A stretch of 64,000 nt of DNA from positions 6,634,001-6,698,000 of the forward strand of contig NZ_CP020809.1 in the NCBI RefSeq assembly GCF_002157835.1, read 5' to 3'. The translations under genes were made by a program, and so were the position numbers. This document shows, piece by piece, positions 44,464 to 55,090 of the stretch. The number at the start of each line of letters is the position of its first letter. Positions within the stretch are counted from its first letter, which is position 1. Under the pieces are notes generated by a model. It did no database searches. It saw nothing but the letters and a program-made list of their open reading frames with translations, and was not told where the DNA came from. Origin of the DNA: Mycobacterium dioxanotrophicus (lineage in GTDB: Bacteria; Actinomycetota; Actinomycetes; Mycobacteriales; Mycobacteriaceae).

Positions 44464-45087
44464 ATGGCTGACCACGACCGGTTCGACGACGACACCGACG
44501 ACTGGGGCGGCTCACCCGACGACGGACTGGGTGCGTTCGACTTCTCGACCCCCGACGCAGCGGCCGACGACGATGCGGGCCTGGACTCGTTCGACGGTTT
44601 CGGATCGAACGATCACGGCGCACCGAGCGACGACAGCGGCGAGGACGACGATTTCGACGTCCTGTACGCGGACGCAGCGGCCAGCGAGCACGACACGGAC
44701 AGCGACCTCGCCGCGTTCCACGACCCCGTACCGGAGACCGGCGAGGAAGAACAGGACACGCTGTTCCCGCTGTTCGTCGTCACCAATCCCCCGGGCACGG
44801 TCAGCGTCACCGCCGCGATCAGCGGTCAGCTGCAACAGATTCAGCTCTCCGCCCAGGCGAGCAAGATGACCGAGTCCGAGCTCGGCCACGAGATCCAGCG
44901 GACCGCTGCCGTCGCCATCAAAAAGGCACAGGCGGGCCTGAACTACTTCGTCTACAGCACCCTGGTCAAGCAGGGCATGGACCATTCGTCGGCGCGCAAT
45001 TTCGTCGAGTTCGGCATGCACCTGCCGAACATCGAGCAGGCCAAGGAGGCCGAGGCCGACTTCGTCGCGCAGTATCGGCGGGAGTGA
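44464..45087 (+). CDS. EspD/EspH-like ESX-1 chaperone-type protein
   Basis: 207-residue acidic protein. An N-terminal disordered Asp/Gly/Ser stretch (about 1-95) is followed by a conserved LFVVTNPPGTVSVTAAISGQL core and a C-terminal helix MPNIEQAKEAEADFVAQYRRE-like region (the motif LPNIEQAKEAEADF and then AQYRRE). EspD (Rv3614c) and EspH (Rv3867), as I recall them, share the LFTVTNPxxTVSVST signature. EspD is needed to stabilise EspA and EspC and is itself exported. This completes an espA-espC-espD-like operon; the gap to the preceding gene is 54 bp. Confidence 0.82.
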   Translation: MADHDRFDDDTDDWGGSPDDGLGAFDFSTPDAAADDDAGLDSFDGFGSNDHGAPSDDSGEDDDFDVLYADAAASEHDTDSDLAAFHDPVPETGEEEQDTLFPLFVVTNPPGTVSVTAAISGQLQQIQLSAQASKMTESELGHEIQRTAAVAIKKAQAGLNYFVYSTLVKQGMDHSSARNFVEFGMHLPNIEQAKEAEADFVAQYRRE

Positions 45088-45089
45088 GG

Positions 45090-45719
45090 TCAGCCCGCCG
45101 CGGGTAGCCCCAGCTCGTCGGCGTCGGCGGTGAGATAACGCGTCACCGTCGGCGCCACCAATCGCACCACCTCGTCCTCGGACAACGTCGCCAATGGCGG
45201 AATCTCCATCACGTACCGCAGCAACGCAACGCCGACGAGGCTCGACGCGGCCAGCATGGCGCGTAGCCGCGCCTGTTCGCCGCCGCCGAACACCCCCGAG
45301 ACCGCGGTCAGCACGTAACTCTGCATGAAGCCTCGAAACGCTTCGTGCGCATCGGTGTTCGACGTCGCGGACTGCAGCATCACCCGCATGCTCGCCGCCG
45401 TGTCCGGTGCGGTCCAGATGCCGAGGTAGGCACGCACCATGCGGGTGCCCACGTCGTCGCCGGGCCCTTCCAGGGCCGCCACCAGGTTGGCCGGGTCGAT
45501 GATCAGCCGCAGGGACTCCCGGAACAGGTCGGCTTTGGAGCCGAACAGGTAGAGCACCATCGACGGGTCGACGTGGGCATCGCGGGCGATGGCCCGCAGC
45601 GTCGTCTTGTCATAACCGTCGGCGGCGAATCGGGCTTTCGCGGCGGCCAGCACCGCGTCTCGCGAGACCGGGTCGCCCTGCCTGCGACCTCGACGCCTGG
45701 TTTGCGCAGGTGAAGCCAT
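45090..45719 (-). CDS. TetR-family repressor
   Basis: 209-residue TetR regulator. The DNA-binding domain is at about 15-60 (SRDAVLAAAKARFAADGYDKTTLRAIARDAHVDPSM) and a ligand-binding helical domain follows. It is divergent from the membrane protein at 45820, with a perfect palindrome (45734-45753) between them, so it most probably represses that gene and itself. The 3' end lies 2 bp from the espD-like gene. Confidence 0.9.
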   Translation of the reverse strand: MASPAQTRRRGRRQGDPVSRDAVLAAAKARFAADGYDKTTLRAIARDAHVDPSMVLYLFGSKADLFRESLRLIIDPANLVAALEGPGDDVGTRMVRAYLGIWTAPDTAASMRVMLQSATSNTDAHEAFRGFMQSYVLTAVSGVFGGGEQARLRAMLAASSLVGVALLRYVMEIPPLATLSEDEVVRLVAPTVTRYLTADADELGLPAAG

Positions 45720-45733
45720 GCGCGAACACTATC

Positions 45734-45753
45734 ATTTCAATGACTGTTGAAAT
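45734..45753. promoter_or_regulatory. TetR operator candidate
   Basis: ATTTCAA-N6-TTGAAAT, a perfect 7-bp inverted repeat with a 6-bp centre, starts 15 bp from the tetR ATG. A looser partner with similar half-sites (TTCAAC, GATGAA) is at about 45790-45806. Confidence 0.75.
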
Positions 45754-45819
45754 CTTGGCAAGGCGGCGTTACGCTCGGCGCAGCTCGTTAATTCAACACT
45801 GGATGAAAAGGCTGATCCC

Positions 45820-46818
45820 GTGACAACAACCGCGTTTCCCACCCCCGCACACCACGCAGCCCCCGAGCACCGTGCGCCCGCCGCGCTGCGCGCCTTCGGC
45901 ATCATCGCCCTGTTGACCGCCGCGATCGCGCTCGTCGCCATCGCCTTCGCACTGCCCGCGGCACGGTCCAAACCTCACAACGTCCCCATCGGTGCCGCCG
46001 GCGGACAGGCGGCGAGCAGCCAAGTCGCCGAACGCCTCGAGCAGCAGGCAGCAGAGGCCTTCACCGTCACCTACTACCCGGGCGAGGCCGAGCTGCGTGA
46101 TGCCATCCGCAATCGAAACGTGTACGGCGGCATAGCCTTCGGTCCGCAGGGCCCGGTGCTGCTGATCGCCACCGGGGCCAGCCCCGCGGTCGCCCAACTG
46201 CTCACCCAGGTCGGCACCGGCATCGCGCAGCACTCGGGTGTCGCGCTGCGCACCGAGGATGTGGCCCCGCCACCGGCCAAGGACCCCCGCGGCGCAGGCC
46301 TGGCCGCATCCGCCCTTCCCATCACCCTGGCCGGCATGCTGCCCGCCATCGCGCTGGTGCTCGCGCTCAAGCGTGAGGTGTGGACGCGCCTCGTCGCGAC
46401 CATCGCGTTCTCCGGGATAGCCGGTGTCACCGTCGCCGCGCTGCTGTACTACGTCTTCGGCTCGATCGAAACCAACCTGTGGGGCGTGGCCGCGGGCCTG
46501 AGCCTCGGCATCGGTGCGGCCGGGCTGTTCATGCTGGGCCTGGGCTCGCTGTTCGGCAAAGTCGGGTTGGGACTGGGCGCAGCGCTGGCACTTCTGGTCG
46601 GCAACCCGTTGTCCGGGCTCACCTCGGCGCCCGAGATGCTACCCAGCGGATGGGGATTCGCAGGGCAGCTGCTCCCCCAGGGCGCCAACGCCACACTGTT
46701 GCGGTCCACGGCGTTCTTCGACGGCGCGGGTGCGAGCACTGCGATCCTGGTGCTGAGTTGCTGGGCGCTCGCCGGGGCGGCCCTGGTGATCACCGCAGCT
46801 TTGCGCCGGCACGTTTAG
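45820..46818 (+). CDS. ABC-2-type/YhgE-Pip-like membrane protein
   Basis: 332-residue membrane protein with a GTG start. One N-terminal helix (about 24-47), a soluble extracytoplasmic domain (about 50-160; VTYYPGEAELRDAIRNRNVYGGIAF) and five C-terminal helices (about 165-325) form the DUF3533/ABC-2 permease pattern, as in YhgE/Pip and some drug or lipid exporters. No ATPase partner is adjacent. It is divergent from a TetR repressor, so it is probably inducible by its substrate. Confidence 0.78.
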   Translation: MTTTAFPTPAHHAAPEHRAPAALRAFGIIALLTAAIALVAIAFALPAARSKPHNVPIGAAGGQAASSQVAERLEQQAAEAFTVTYYPGEAELRDAIRNRNVYGGIAFGPQGPVLLIATGASPAVAQLLTQVGTGIAQHSGVALRTEDVAPPPAKDPRGAGLAASALPITLAGMLPAIALVLALKREVWTRLVATIAFSGIAGVTVAALLYYVFGSIETNLWGVAAGLSLGIGAAGLFMLGLGSLFGKVGLGLGAALALLVGNPLSGLTSAPEMLPSGWGFAGQLLPQGANATLLRSTAFFDGAGASTAILVLSCWALAGAALVITAALRRHV

Positions 46819-46829
46819 AATGCGACCGC

Positions 46830-47996
46830 GTGGGCCTCGATGACCGTGACGCGCTGCAGATACTCCGCGATGCGGTCGACCCCGAGCACGGGTCCGACGC
46901 GCTGATCCGCGACTTCTACACCCACTGGTTCGCCACCGACCTGACCGCACGCGACCTGTTTCCCCCCGACATGACCCGGCAGCGCACGGTGTTCGCCCGC
47001 GCGATGACCTGGCTGTTCGGCGAACTGATCGACCAACGCGCGGAAGAGCCGGTGGCCTTCCTGGCGCAGCTGGGCCGCGATCACCGCAAATACGGTGTGA
47101 CACAACAGCATTACGACTCGATGCAGGAAGCGCTACTGGTCACCATGCGCACCCATCTCGGCGCCGGGTTCACCGACCGGATCGCCGACGCCGCGCATGA
47201 GGCGGTCGGGTTGTTCGTCGGGGTGATGCGCGGGGCCGCCGACGCCGAGCAGACCCCGGCCTACTGCGACGGCACCGTCATCGAGCACCTCCGCGTCACC
47301 CGCGACGTCTCGGTGATCCGGCTGCAACTCGACCAGCCGCTGTTCTATCACCCCGGCCAGTACGTGACGGTGCAGGTCCCGCAATGGCCGCGGCGGTGGC
47401 GGTACCTCAGTCCGGCCATCCCGGCAGACCGCTCGGGCGCCGTCGAATTCCACGTCCGCTCGGTCACCGGCGGCATGGTCAGCACGGCGATCGTCGCCGA
47501 GACGCGCGTCGGCGACCGGTGGCGGATCTCCAGCCCGCACGGCGCCATGCAGGTCGACCGCGCCGGCGAGGACGTGCTCATGGTCGCGGGCAGCACCGGC
47601 CTGGCACCGCTGCGCACGCTGATCATGGACATGACCCAGCACGGCGTGAATCCGCGGGTGCACCTGTTCTTCGGCGGACGGTTTCCGTGCGATCTGTACG
47701 ACCTGAAAACGCTGTGGCAGATCGCCTCGTCGAACCCGTGGCTGTCGGTGACCCCGGTATCCGAGTACAGCACCGACCCACCGTGGGCCACCGACTATCC
47801 CGACCCGCAGCCGCCGCGCGGCCTGCATGTCCGCCAGACCGGTCAGCTTCCCGAAGTGGTGACCCGCTACGGCAACTGGGGCGACCGGCAGATCCTGATC
47901 TGCGGCAGTCCCGGCATGGTGGAGGCGACGAAAGCCGCTCTGATCGCCAGAGGTGCACCGCCTGAACGCATCCAGCACGACCCACTCACAGACTGA
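46830..47996 (+). CDS. Type II flavohemoglobin-like oxidoreductase
   Basis: 388-residue protein. An N-terminal globin-like domain (about 1-138; RTVFARAMTWLF, then LGRDHRKYGVTQQHYDSMQEAL with the proximal-histidine region) is followed by a ferredoxin-reductase FAD domain (about 145-245; YHPGQYVTVQVP, RYLSPA) and an NAD(P)-binding domain (about 255-385; VAGSTGLAPLRTLI). Mycobacterial type II flavohemoglobins (Rv0385) act as D-lactate or membrane-linked oxidases rather than NO dioxygenases, as reported. The GTG at 46830, 11 bp after the membrane gene, is the start because the globin begins GLDDRDALQIL. Confidence 0.85.
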   Translation: MGLDDRDALQILRDAVDPEHGSDALIRDFYTHWFATDLTARDLFPPDMTRQRTVFARAMTWLFGELIDQRAEEPVAFLAQLGRDHRKYGVTQQHYDSMQEALLVTMRTHLGAGFTDRIADAAHEAVGLFVGVMRGAADAEQTPAYCDGTVIEHLRVTRDVSVIRLQLDQPLFYHPGQYVTVQVPQWPRRWRYLSPAIPADRSGAVEFHVRSVTGGMVSTAIVAETRVGDRWRISSPHGAMQVDRAGEDVLMVAGSTGLAPLRTLIMDMTQHGVNPRVHLFFGGRFPCDLYDLKTLWQIASSNPWLSVTPVSEYSTDPPWATDYPDPQPPRGLHVRQTGQLPEVVTRYGNWGDRQILICGSPGMVEATKAALIARGAPPERIQHDPLTD

Positions 47997-48039
47997 CCGT
48001 ATTGGTGTGACCGCCACCGGCGCATGACAGACTGGCGCC

Positions 48040-48942
48040 ATGGCCGACTACCAACCTGTCATCCTGCGCGACCCGTCGTCATCGCTGACCGCGACGTACG
48101 TACCGGTCGCCGGGATGGTGTGCACGTCGCTGGCCGATGACGGTGTGGAGTTCCTGGGCCAGCGGCGCGGCCTGGAGGCCTACATCACCACCGGCAAGAC
48201 CATGGGCATCCCGATCCTGTATCCGTGGGCAAATCGGTTGAGCGCCAGTAAATATGCCATCAACGGCGCGGTCGTGACGCTGACGCCCGGGGTGGCCGGG
48301 GTGCGCAGCGACCAGCACGGCGTACCCATCCACGGCGTGCTCGCCGCGAACCCCGGCTGGCTGGTGATCGAACAGACCGACAACAAACTGGTCGCGATCC
48401 TCGACTGGGGTGGCAAGCCGCGACTGCTGACAACCTTCCCGTTCGCGCACATCCTGACCATGACGGTGACACTCGCCGACCGCACCCTCACCGTGGCCAC
48501 CACGGTGATGCCGTCGACGGCGGCGTCGGTGCCGTTGTGTTACGGCTACCACCCGTATCTCAAGATCCCCGACGTGCCGCGCGAGGAATGGCAGCTGCAG
48601 ACGCCGACGATGCGTCATCTGCCGGTGGACAACTGGGGTATCCCGACCGGAGAGACCGAGGAATGGCCGGGCGGCACCGAACCGCTCAAGACCACCGAAC
48701 TGGACCACGGCTTCGACCAGGTTCGCGAAGGTTCCGTGTTCGCCATCTCGGGCGGCGACCGTCGCGTCGAGGTGACGTTCGACCGCGGCTACCCGGCCGC
48801 GCAATTGTTCGCGCCGGGGAACGACGACGTGATCGGCATCGAACCGATGGCAGCGCCCACCGACTCTTTGCGCCGCGGCAACTATCCGATGGCCGTTCCG
48901 GGGCAGCCGGAGACCAGCACGTTCTCGATCAAGGTCAGCTAG
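48040..48942 (+). CDS. Aldose 1-epimerase-family protein
   Basis: 300-residue galactose mutarotase-like beta-sandwich protein. Catalytic-type positions are the histidine in PIHGVLA (about 94), the histidine in YGYHPYLKIP (about 172) and the glutamate in GIEPMAAPTDS (about 270). It would interconvert anomers of a hexose or act on a sugar phosphate (YeaD-like). It is preceded by a 43-bp gap after the flavohemoglobin gene and followed by a large hairpin. Confidence 0.87.
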   Translation: MADYQPVILRDPSSSLTATYVPVAGMVCTSLADDGVEFLGQRRGLEAYITTGKTMGIPILYPWANRLSASKYAINGAVVTLTPGVAGVRSDQHGVPIHGVLAANPGWLVIEQTDNKLVAILDWGGKPRLLTTFPFAHILTMTVTLADRTLTVATTVMPSTAASVPLCYGYHPYLKIPDVPREEWQLQTPTMRHLPVDNWGIPTGETEEWPGGTEPLKTTELDHGFDQVREGSVFAISGGDRRVEVTFDRGYPAAQLFAPGNDDVIGIEPMAAPTDSLRRGNYPMAVPGQPETSTFSIKVS

Positions 48943-48960
48943 GCAGTCGATCGCGTCGAC

Positions 48961-49009
48961 TGGCCAGTTATGACACGGATTTACGACATCCGCGTGCGAT
49001 AACTGGCCA
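48961..49009. terminator. Palindromic hairpin between convergent epimerase and hspR genes
   Basis: TGGCCAGTTAT (48961-48971) pairs perfectly with ATAACTGGCCA (48999-49009). An inner stem CGGAT/ATCCG is nested inside. It lies in the 92-bp gap between convergent genes and probably terminates both. Confidence 0.8.
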
Positions 49010-49034
49010 CTCGGCAGCTAGAAAAGGCCGATAA

Positions 49035-49412
49035 CTAGCGGGCGCCCCTGCGCGGCTGCCAGACCACCACGGCCTTGGAGGTCATCCCGACATCGTGGCG
49101 GGAGCCCGCACTGAGCTGTTCTACCTGCTGGGTCAGCTCGGAGACCCGGGCGCGCAGGGCATCGACCTGATTGGTCAGTTCGATGATGCGCTTGATGCCG
49201 GCGAGGTTGACGCCTTCGTCTTGCGACAGACGCTGCACCTCGCGCAGCAGATCCACATCACGCTCCGAATACCGCCGTCCCCCACCGGAACTGCGCTGCG
49301 GGGTGACCAGGCCGAGCCGGTCGTACGTGCGCAGGGTCTGCGCATGCATACCGGCCAGCTCGGCGGCCACCGAGATCAGAAACGTGCGTGCTTCCTCTTT
49401 GCGCTTGCTCAT
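49035..49412 (-). CDS. hspR: Heat-shock repressor HspR (MerR family)
   Basis: 125-residue MerR-type repressor with DnaK as co-repressor. The winged helix-turn-helix (about 10-75; [30 protein letters not shown]) is followed by a leucine-rich coiled coil (about 82-105) and a C-terminal hydrophobic tail (VVVWQ) that relatives use to contact DnaK. The ATG of MSKRKEEAR overlaps the dnaJ stop by 4 bp. It is the last gene of the chaperone operon and controls dnaK and clpB through HAIR sites. Confidence 0.95.
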   Translation of the reverse strand: MSKRKEEARTFLISVAAELAGMHAQTLRTYDRLGLVTPQRSSGGGRRYSERDVDLLREVQRLSQDEGVNLAGIKRIIELTNQVDALRARVSELTQQVEQLSAGSRHDVGMTSKAVVVWQPRRGAR

Positions 49413-50587
49413 ACGTTGCCTGCCCATCCGGCCCGCGGATCAAATCCACTGGCCCGCTCGGCTTTCGCGTATGCCTCCAGCGCCTCGGCCGCCTCGCCTT
49501 CGAGGTTCGGCGGTACCGCGACCTTCACGGTGACCAGCAGGTCGCCATGACCACCGGAGCGCTTGGGCACTCCGCGTCCACGGACCCGCAGGATCCGGCC
49601 GTCGGATGTGCCCTTGGGCACCCGGACGCCGACCTTACCGTCCAGCGTCGGCACCGAAAGTGTTGTGCCGAGCGCCAATTCGTGGAAACTCACCGGGACT
49701 GCGACGGTCAGGTCGTCGCCGTCACGGCCGAACACCTTGTCCGGGCGCACATGCACGGTGACATAGAGGTCACCGGATGGTGCACCCCGCAACCCGGCTT
49801 CGCCCTGTCCGGCGAGCCGGATCCGCTGCCCGTCCTCGACGCCCGGAGGGATCCGGACGTTGATGGTGCGGGTGCGGGTGGTGACGCCGGTGCCTTTGCA
49901 CTCGTCACACGGGTGCTCGATGATCGAGCCGCTGCCCCGGCATTCGGTGCACGGCTCGGAAAACCCGAACGCACCCTGGTTGCGGTTGACCACACCAGAG
50001 CCGTTGCAGTTCGGGCACACCTTCGGGCTGGTGCCCGGCCGCGCACCGCTGCCGTGGCAGTTGGTGCACGGCGCCGGGCTGGTCAGCCGCAGTGGCATGG
50101 CCACGCCTTTGGTGGCCTCCAGGAACGACAGTTCGGTCTCGGTCTCCAGGTCGTTACCCCGCCGCGGCCGGCTCGGGCGCGGTTGCGCACCGCGCCCGAA
50201 CAGCCCACCGAAGAGGTCACCGATATTCGCGCCGCCGCTCTGACCGGCCGCGTCGAACAGGTCACCGAGGTTGAATTCGGCTCCGTCGGAGCCGAATCCG
50301 CCGCTGAAGCCGCCACCGCCGCCGTCGTTGAACCGGCGACCGAAGCCGCCCCCGGCGAACAGCCGCCGGGTTTCGTCATACTCCTTGCGCTTCGCGGGGT
50401 CCGACAGGACGCTGTTGGCCTCGGATACCGCCTTGAACCGCTCCGCGGCTCCCGCATCGGGATTCCGGTCGGGGTGCAGTTCGGAGGCCAGTTTCCGGTA
50501 GGCCTTCTTGATCTCGTCGGCGCTGGCGTCAGAGGAGACGCCAAGCTCCTTATAGAAGTCCTTCTCGACCCATTCGCGCTGGGCCAT
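49409..50587 (-). CDS. dnaJ: DnaJ co-chaperone (Hsp40)
   Basis: 392-residue type I DnaJ. The J domain (about 8-75) has the HPD motif in [11 protein letters not shown], a long Gly/Phe-rich linker follows ([17 protein letters not shown]), then a zinc-finger domain with four CxxCxGxG repeats ([32 protein letters not shown], about 165-230) and C-terminal substrate-binding domains. It stimulates DnaK ATPase. It lies 37 bp after grpE. This is the operon-linked DnaJ1 type of actinobacteria. Confidence 0.96.
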   Translation of the reverse strand: MAQREWVEKDFYKELGVSSDASADEIKKAYRKLASELHPDRNPDAGAAERFKAVSEANSVLSDPAKRKEYDETRRLFAGGGFGRRFNDGGGGGFSGGFGSDGAEFNLGDLFDAAGQSGGANIGDLFGGLFGRGAQPRPSRPRRGNDLETETELSFLEATKGVAMPLRLTSPAPCTNCHGSGARPGTSPKVCPNCNGSGVVNRNQGAFGFSEPCTECRGSGSIIEHPCDECKGTGVTTRTRTINVRIPPGVEDGQRIRLAGQGEAGLRGAPSGDLYVTVHVRPDKVFGRDGDDLTVAVPVSFHELALGTTLSVPTLDGKVGVRVPKGTSDGRILRVRGRGVPKRSGGHGDLLVTVKVAVPPNLEGEAAEALEAYAKAERASGFDPRAGWAGNV

Positions 50588-50624
50588 ACTGCGCCACCTC
50601 CTTACCTCGTCTCTCTAGTTGGTC

Positions 50625-51250
50625 TTACTTGTCTGATTCTGCGGCCTGCGAACCGGCGGCGTCCGGGTTATCGGCAGCGCCGGCTCCGGACGCGGCGTCC
50701 GGCACGGTGTCGATGACACCGACCATCGCGTGCCGCACCACCTGGTCACCGACCTTGTAGCCGCGGCGCATCACCGTTCCGACCACCGGATGCGTGCCGT
50801 CGCCCTCGTGCTGCACGGCCTCGTGCAGTGACGGGTCGAACTCGTCGCCCTCCTGGCCGAACGCGGAAAGCCCAAGCCCTTCAAGGGCGCCGACGAGCTT
50901 GTCGGCGACGGACTTCAGCGGACCGGATTCCAGGTCGCCGTGGTTGCGGGCGCGGTCCAGGTCGTCGAGCACACCCAGCAACTGGGTGACGACACCGGCC
51001 TTGCTCCGCTCAGCGATGAGCTGCTGATCCCGCAGGGCGCGCTTGCGGTAGTTGTCGTACTCGGCCTTCACACGTTGCAGTGTGCTTTTGAGCTCGGCGA
51101 CCTCGTCGCTATCGCCGGCCGGCTCCGGTGCTGCGGCCGCGGCCGGCGCCGCCCCTTCCGGGGTCGGCGCCGGCTCACGTACTTCACCGGTGGTCGGATC
51201 GATGCGCCGTTTGTCGGTGACGGTCACCGGCTCGTGCGAATCGTTCTCGC

Positions 51251-51254
<4 letters not shown>
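50625..51254 (-). CDS. grpE: GrpE nucleotide exchange factor
   Basis: 209-residue exchange factor that releases ADP from DnaK. The N terminus is disordered and acidic (about 1-55), then comes the long dimerisation helix ([22 protein letters not shown]) and the C-terminal beta domain with [43 protein letters not shown] features (for example [13 protein letters not shown] near 170-182). Its ATG overlaps the dnaK stop by 4 bp. Confidence 0.95.
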
Positions 51255-53104
<1,850 letters not shown>

Positions 53105-53133
53105 AGTGTTGCCTCCTGTTAGACATATAGGGG

Positions 53134-53154
53134 TCTGAGCGGACTGGGCTCAAG
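53134..53154. promoter_or_regulatory. Degenerate second HAIR-like element near dnaK start
   Basis: TCTGAGC-N7-GCTCAAG keeps the HAIR spacing: 6 of 7 bases in the right arm match ACTCAAG and four in the left arm match CTTGAGT. It lies 30 bp upstream of the dnaK ATG, closer than the strong box at 53189, and could be a weak HspR site. Confidence 0.5.
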
Positions 53155-53188
53155 CTTGCTGCAGCCGACCATCGGATGTCAACCCAAA

Positions 53189-53209
53189 CTTGAGTCTGCG
53201 TCACTCAAC
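53189..53209. promoter_or_regulatory. HAIR element (HspR operator) of the dnaK operon
   Basis: CTTGAGT-CTGCGTC-ACTCAAC matches the HAIR consensus CTTGAGT-N7-ACTCAAG at 13 of 14 arm positions. It lies 85 bp upstream of the dnaK ATG. HspR-DnaK binding here would shut off the operon at normal temperature. Confidence 0.92.
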
Positions 53210-53328
53210 TTGTTGTCGATGTGGTCAACGGGGGTTTACCGGGATTTGTTCCCGAACCCGCAAATTTTTCCGGAAGATGCCGAACTGGCTGCTCAGGGGT
53301 TCGCCGCGACCGCGGCGCCGGCCTACTG

Positions 53329-53622
53329 CTAGCCGAGGACTTCCCGCTCATTGGCGCCCGACATGCGGGAATCGCGCGTGTTGGTCACGCTCTGCGCGAA
53401 CTGGTCCATCGACTGCATGTTGGCGATCTCCGAGAGCGTCTCCCGCTCGTGGTGATGCCTCTTGTTCTTGTTCCGGTAGCGCGAGTACTGATACATGAAG
53501 AACGCCGGTCCGGTGAGGAGGAAGAGGAAGGGAATCCACTCGCTGCCGCCCGACGATGAGGACGACGAGTGATGGCTCGACGCGACGATGTCGAACGCCA
53601 TCGACCACATTGAGATGTCCAC
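53329..53622 (-). CDS. Small membrane protein of the zinc-ribbon/SPFH group
   Basis: 97-residue protein with an N-terminal Ser/His-rich segment (ASSHHSSSSSSGGS), one membrane helix (WIPFLFLLTGPAFFMYQYSRY, about 29-49), then a basic juxtamembrane stretch (RNKNKRHHHERE) and a cytoplasmic tail (EIANMQSMDQF). It starts 9 bp after the zinc-ribbon gene. It has no family I recognise. Its place suggests it anchors or assists the neighbouring complex. Confidence 0.65.
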   Translation of the reverse strand: MDISMWSMAFDIVASSHHSSSSSSGGSEWIPFLFLLTGPAFFMYQYSRYRNKNKRHHHERETLSEIANMQSMDQFAQSVTNTRDSRMSGANEREVLG

Positions 53623-53631
53623 CTGCGCCCC

Positions 53632-55086
53632 CTACCGCCAGAACACCAGGGCCGAGAGGAATGTCCCTGCGAGCCCGAACAATTCGGCGACACCGGAGGC
53701 GACCCACAACCGCGTGGTGTTGATGGGCACCGAGCCCATCGTCTCTCCGGTTCGACCGTTGACCGCGATGTAGTGCAGCAGCTCTTTCCCGCCGCTCTTG
53801 CGCTCGTAGTAGCTGTAGAGCCACACCGGCAGATATGCCGACACCCACCGCTCGCCGTGGACATCGATGCGCTGCTGGTCCCACCGCACGCCCCGGTCGT
53901 AGAAATCCAAGGTCTCGGCCGCGCGGTACCGGCCGATGTCCTGGGCCTGCAGGCGCGCGGGTCCGAACATGGCGTCGACGTCGAGATCGCGGCGCTGCGA
54001 GGTGAACCCGGATAGGTAGTTGGGGTCGTAGCGCACGGCGTTCTTGGTGTCGAACGGCATGATCGAATTGATGATGTTGTTGGTGTTGCGATCGGTGTGG
54101 AAGTCGCGCTTGTCGGCGGCCGACTCGATCGTGAGGTCGTCGACGTAGAGATCGAACTTGCGGGCCACGCGATACGCGTCGAAGTCGTAACGGGTCTCGG
54201 ACCTCTCGTCGTCGATCCGCACGGTGTAGCTGCGGGTGGTGTGCTCGCCGAAACCCACGAACTCCACCGAGCTGTTGAAGTCGATGATCAAGTAGGGCAG
54301 GTAGACGCCCATGACATTCTCGGGTGCGAACTCCGCGGTGAACCGCCGGTTGGCGAAAAACTTTCGCGCCGAGACGAATTCGGAGATCCGGGCGACGGCC
54401 TCGGCTTTGGGTAGCGAGAACGGCAACACAACGTCGGGGACCGCGCCGTTTTGGATCTGCTCGTTGACCGAGAGCTTGTTGCGGCACCAGTGACAGCGCG
54501 CCTGCACGGCATGGGCGGTGTCGATCGACACCTCGGCGCCGCACGCACTGCATTTGAAGCTCACAACCTGATCGACCCCCGGCACGATGTTGCCGGACGC
54601 CGAGCCGACCTGGCGGCCCCGCAGATCCCTGATCGGCGAGTTGAGATTGAACAGGTCCGCGGCGTTCTTCTCGCTCCACGCGAATCGGCAGAACCGGCAC
54701 ACCAATTGGCTGCCCTTGATGTCGAAGCCGATGTCGGTGGCCCCGCAGCGCGGACACTTGTTGAGCCCGTCCGCCCGGTCGGTCGAGGTCTGGATGACCT
54801 GAGGCCCGTCGTGCTGGTCGTAGGTCACCACAGGCGCTTCACCGGGGCCGTAGCCCGCGTTGCGCTCGGCCTCGCGCGCCCGGTTCACGTCATCCCATGT
54901 GGCATTGGCGAATTCGCCCGGCGGCGTCACCTCGACGGCCCGGTCACGCGGGATCACCCCGCCCGGCTGTGCGTAGCCGTATGGCTGCGACGGCGGAGCC
55001 TGCTGCGGCCATTGATTCTGCGGCGGCGGGGGCTGGCCGTTGTCCGGCGGATACCCGCCAGACCGGCGGTCGTAAGGGTCGGACAT
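53632..55086 (-). CDS. Double zinc-ribbon (TFIIB-type) protein
   Basis: 484-residue protein. A Pro/Gln-rich N terminus (about 1-55) is followed by two zinc-ribbon pairs, CPRCG with CRFC (about 110-133) and CSACG with CHWC (about 178-203), then a large alpha/beta domain and two C-terminal hydrophobic segments (AYLPVWLYSYYE and VASGVAELFGLAGTFLSALVFW). The SPFH gene that precedes it and the small membrane gene that follows form a conserved set like the Bacillus ydjI-ydjL region. Role unknown; membrane-associated stress response is likely. Confidence 0.75.
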   Translation of the reverse strand: MSDPYDRRSGGYPPDNGQPPPPQNQWPQQAPPSQPYGYAQPGGVIPRDRAVEVTPPGEFANATWDDVNRAREAERNAGYGPGEAPVVTYDQHDGPQVIQTSTDRADGLNKCPRCGATDIGFDIKGSQLVCRFCRFAWSEKNAADLFNLNSPIRDLRGRQVGSASGNIVPGVDQVVSFKCSACGAEVSIDTAHAVQARCHWCRNKLSVNEQIQNGAVPDVVLPFSLPKAEAVARISEFVSARKFFANRRFTAEFAPENVMGVYLPYLIIDFNSSVEFVGFGEHTTRSYTVRIDDERSETRYDFDAYRVARKFDLYVDDLTIESAADKRDFHTDRNTNNIINSIMPFDTKNAVRYDPNYLSGFTSQRRDLDVDAMFGPARLQAQDIGRYRAAETLDFYDRGVRWDQQRIDVHGERWVSAYLPVWLYSYYERKSGGKELLHYIAVNGRTGETMGSVPINTTRLWVASGVAELFGLAGTFLSALVFWR

Positions 55087-55090
55087 GGCC

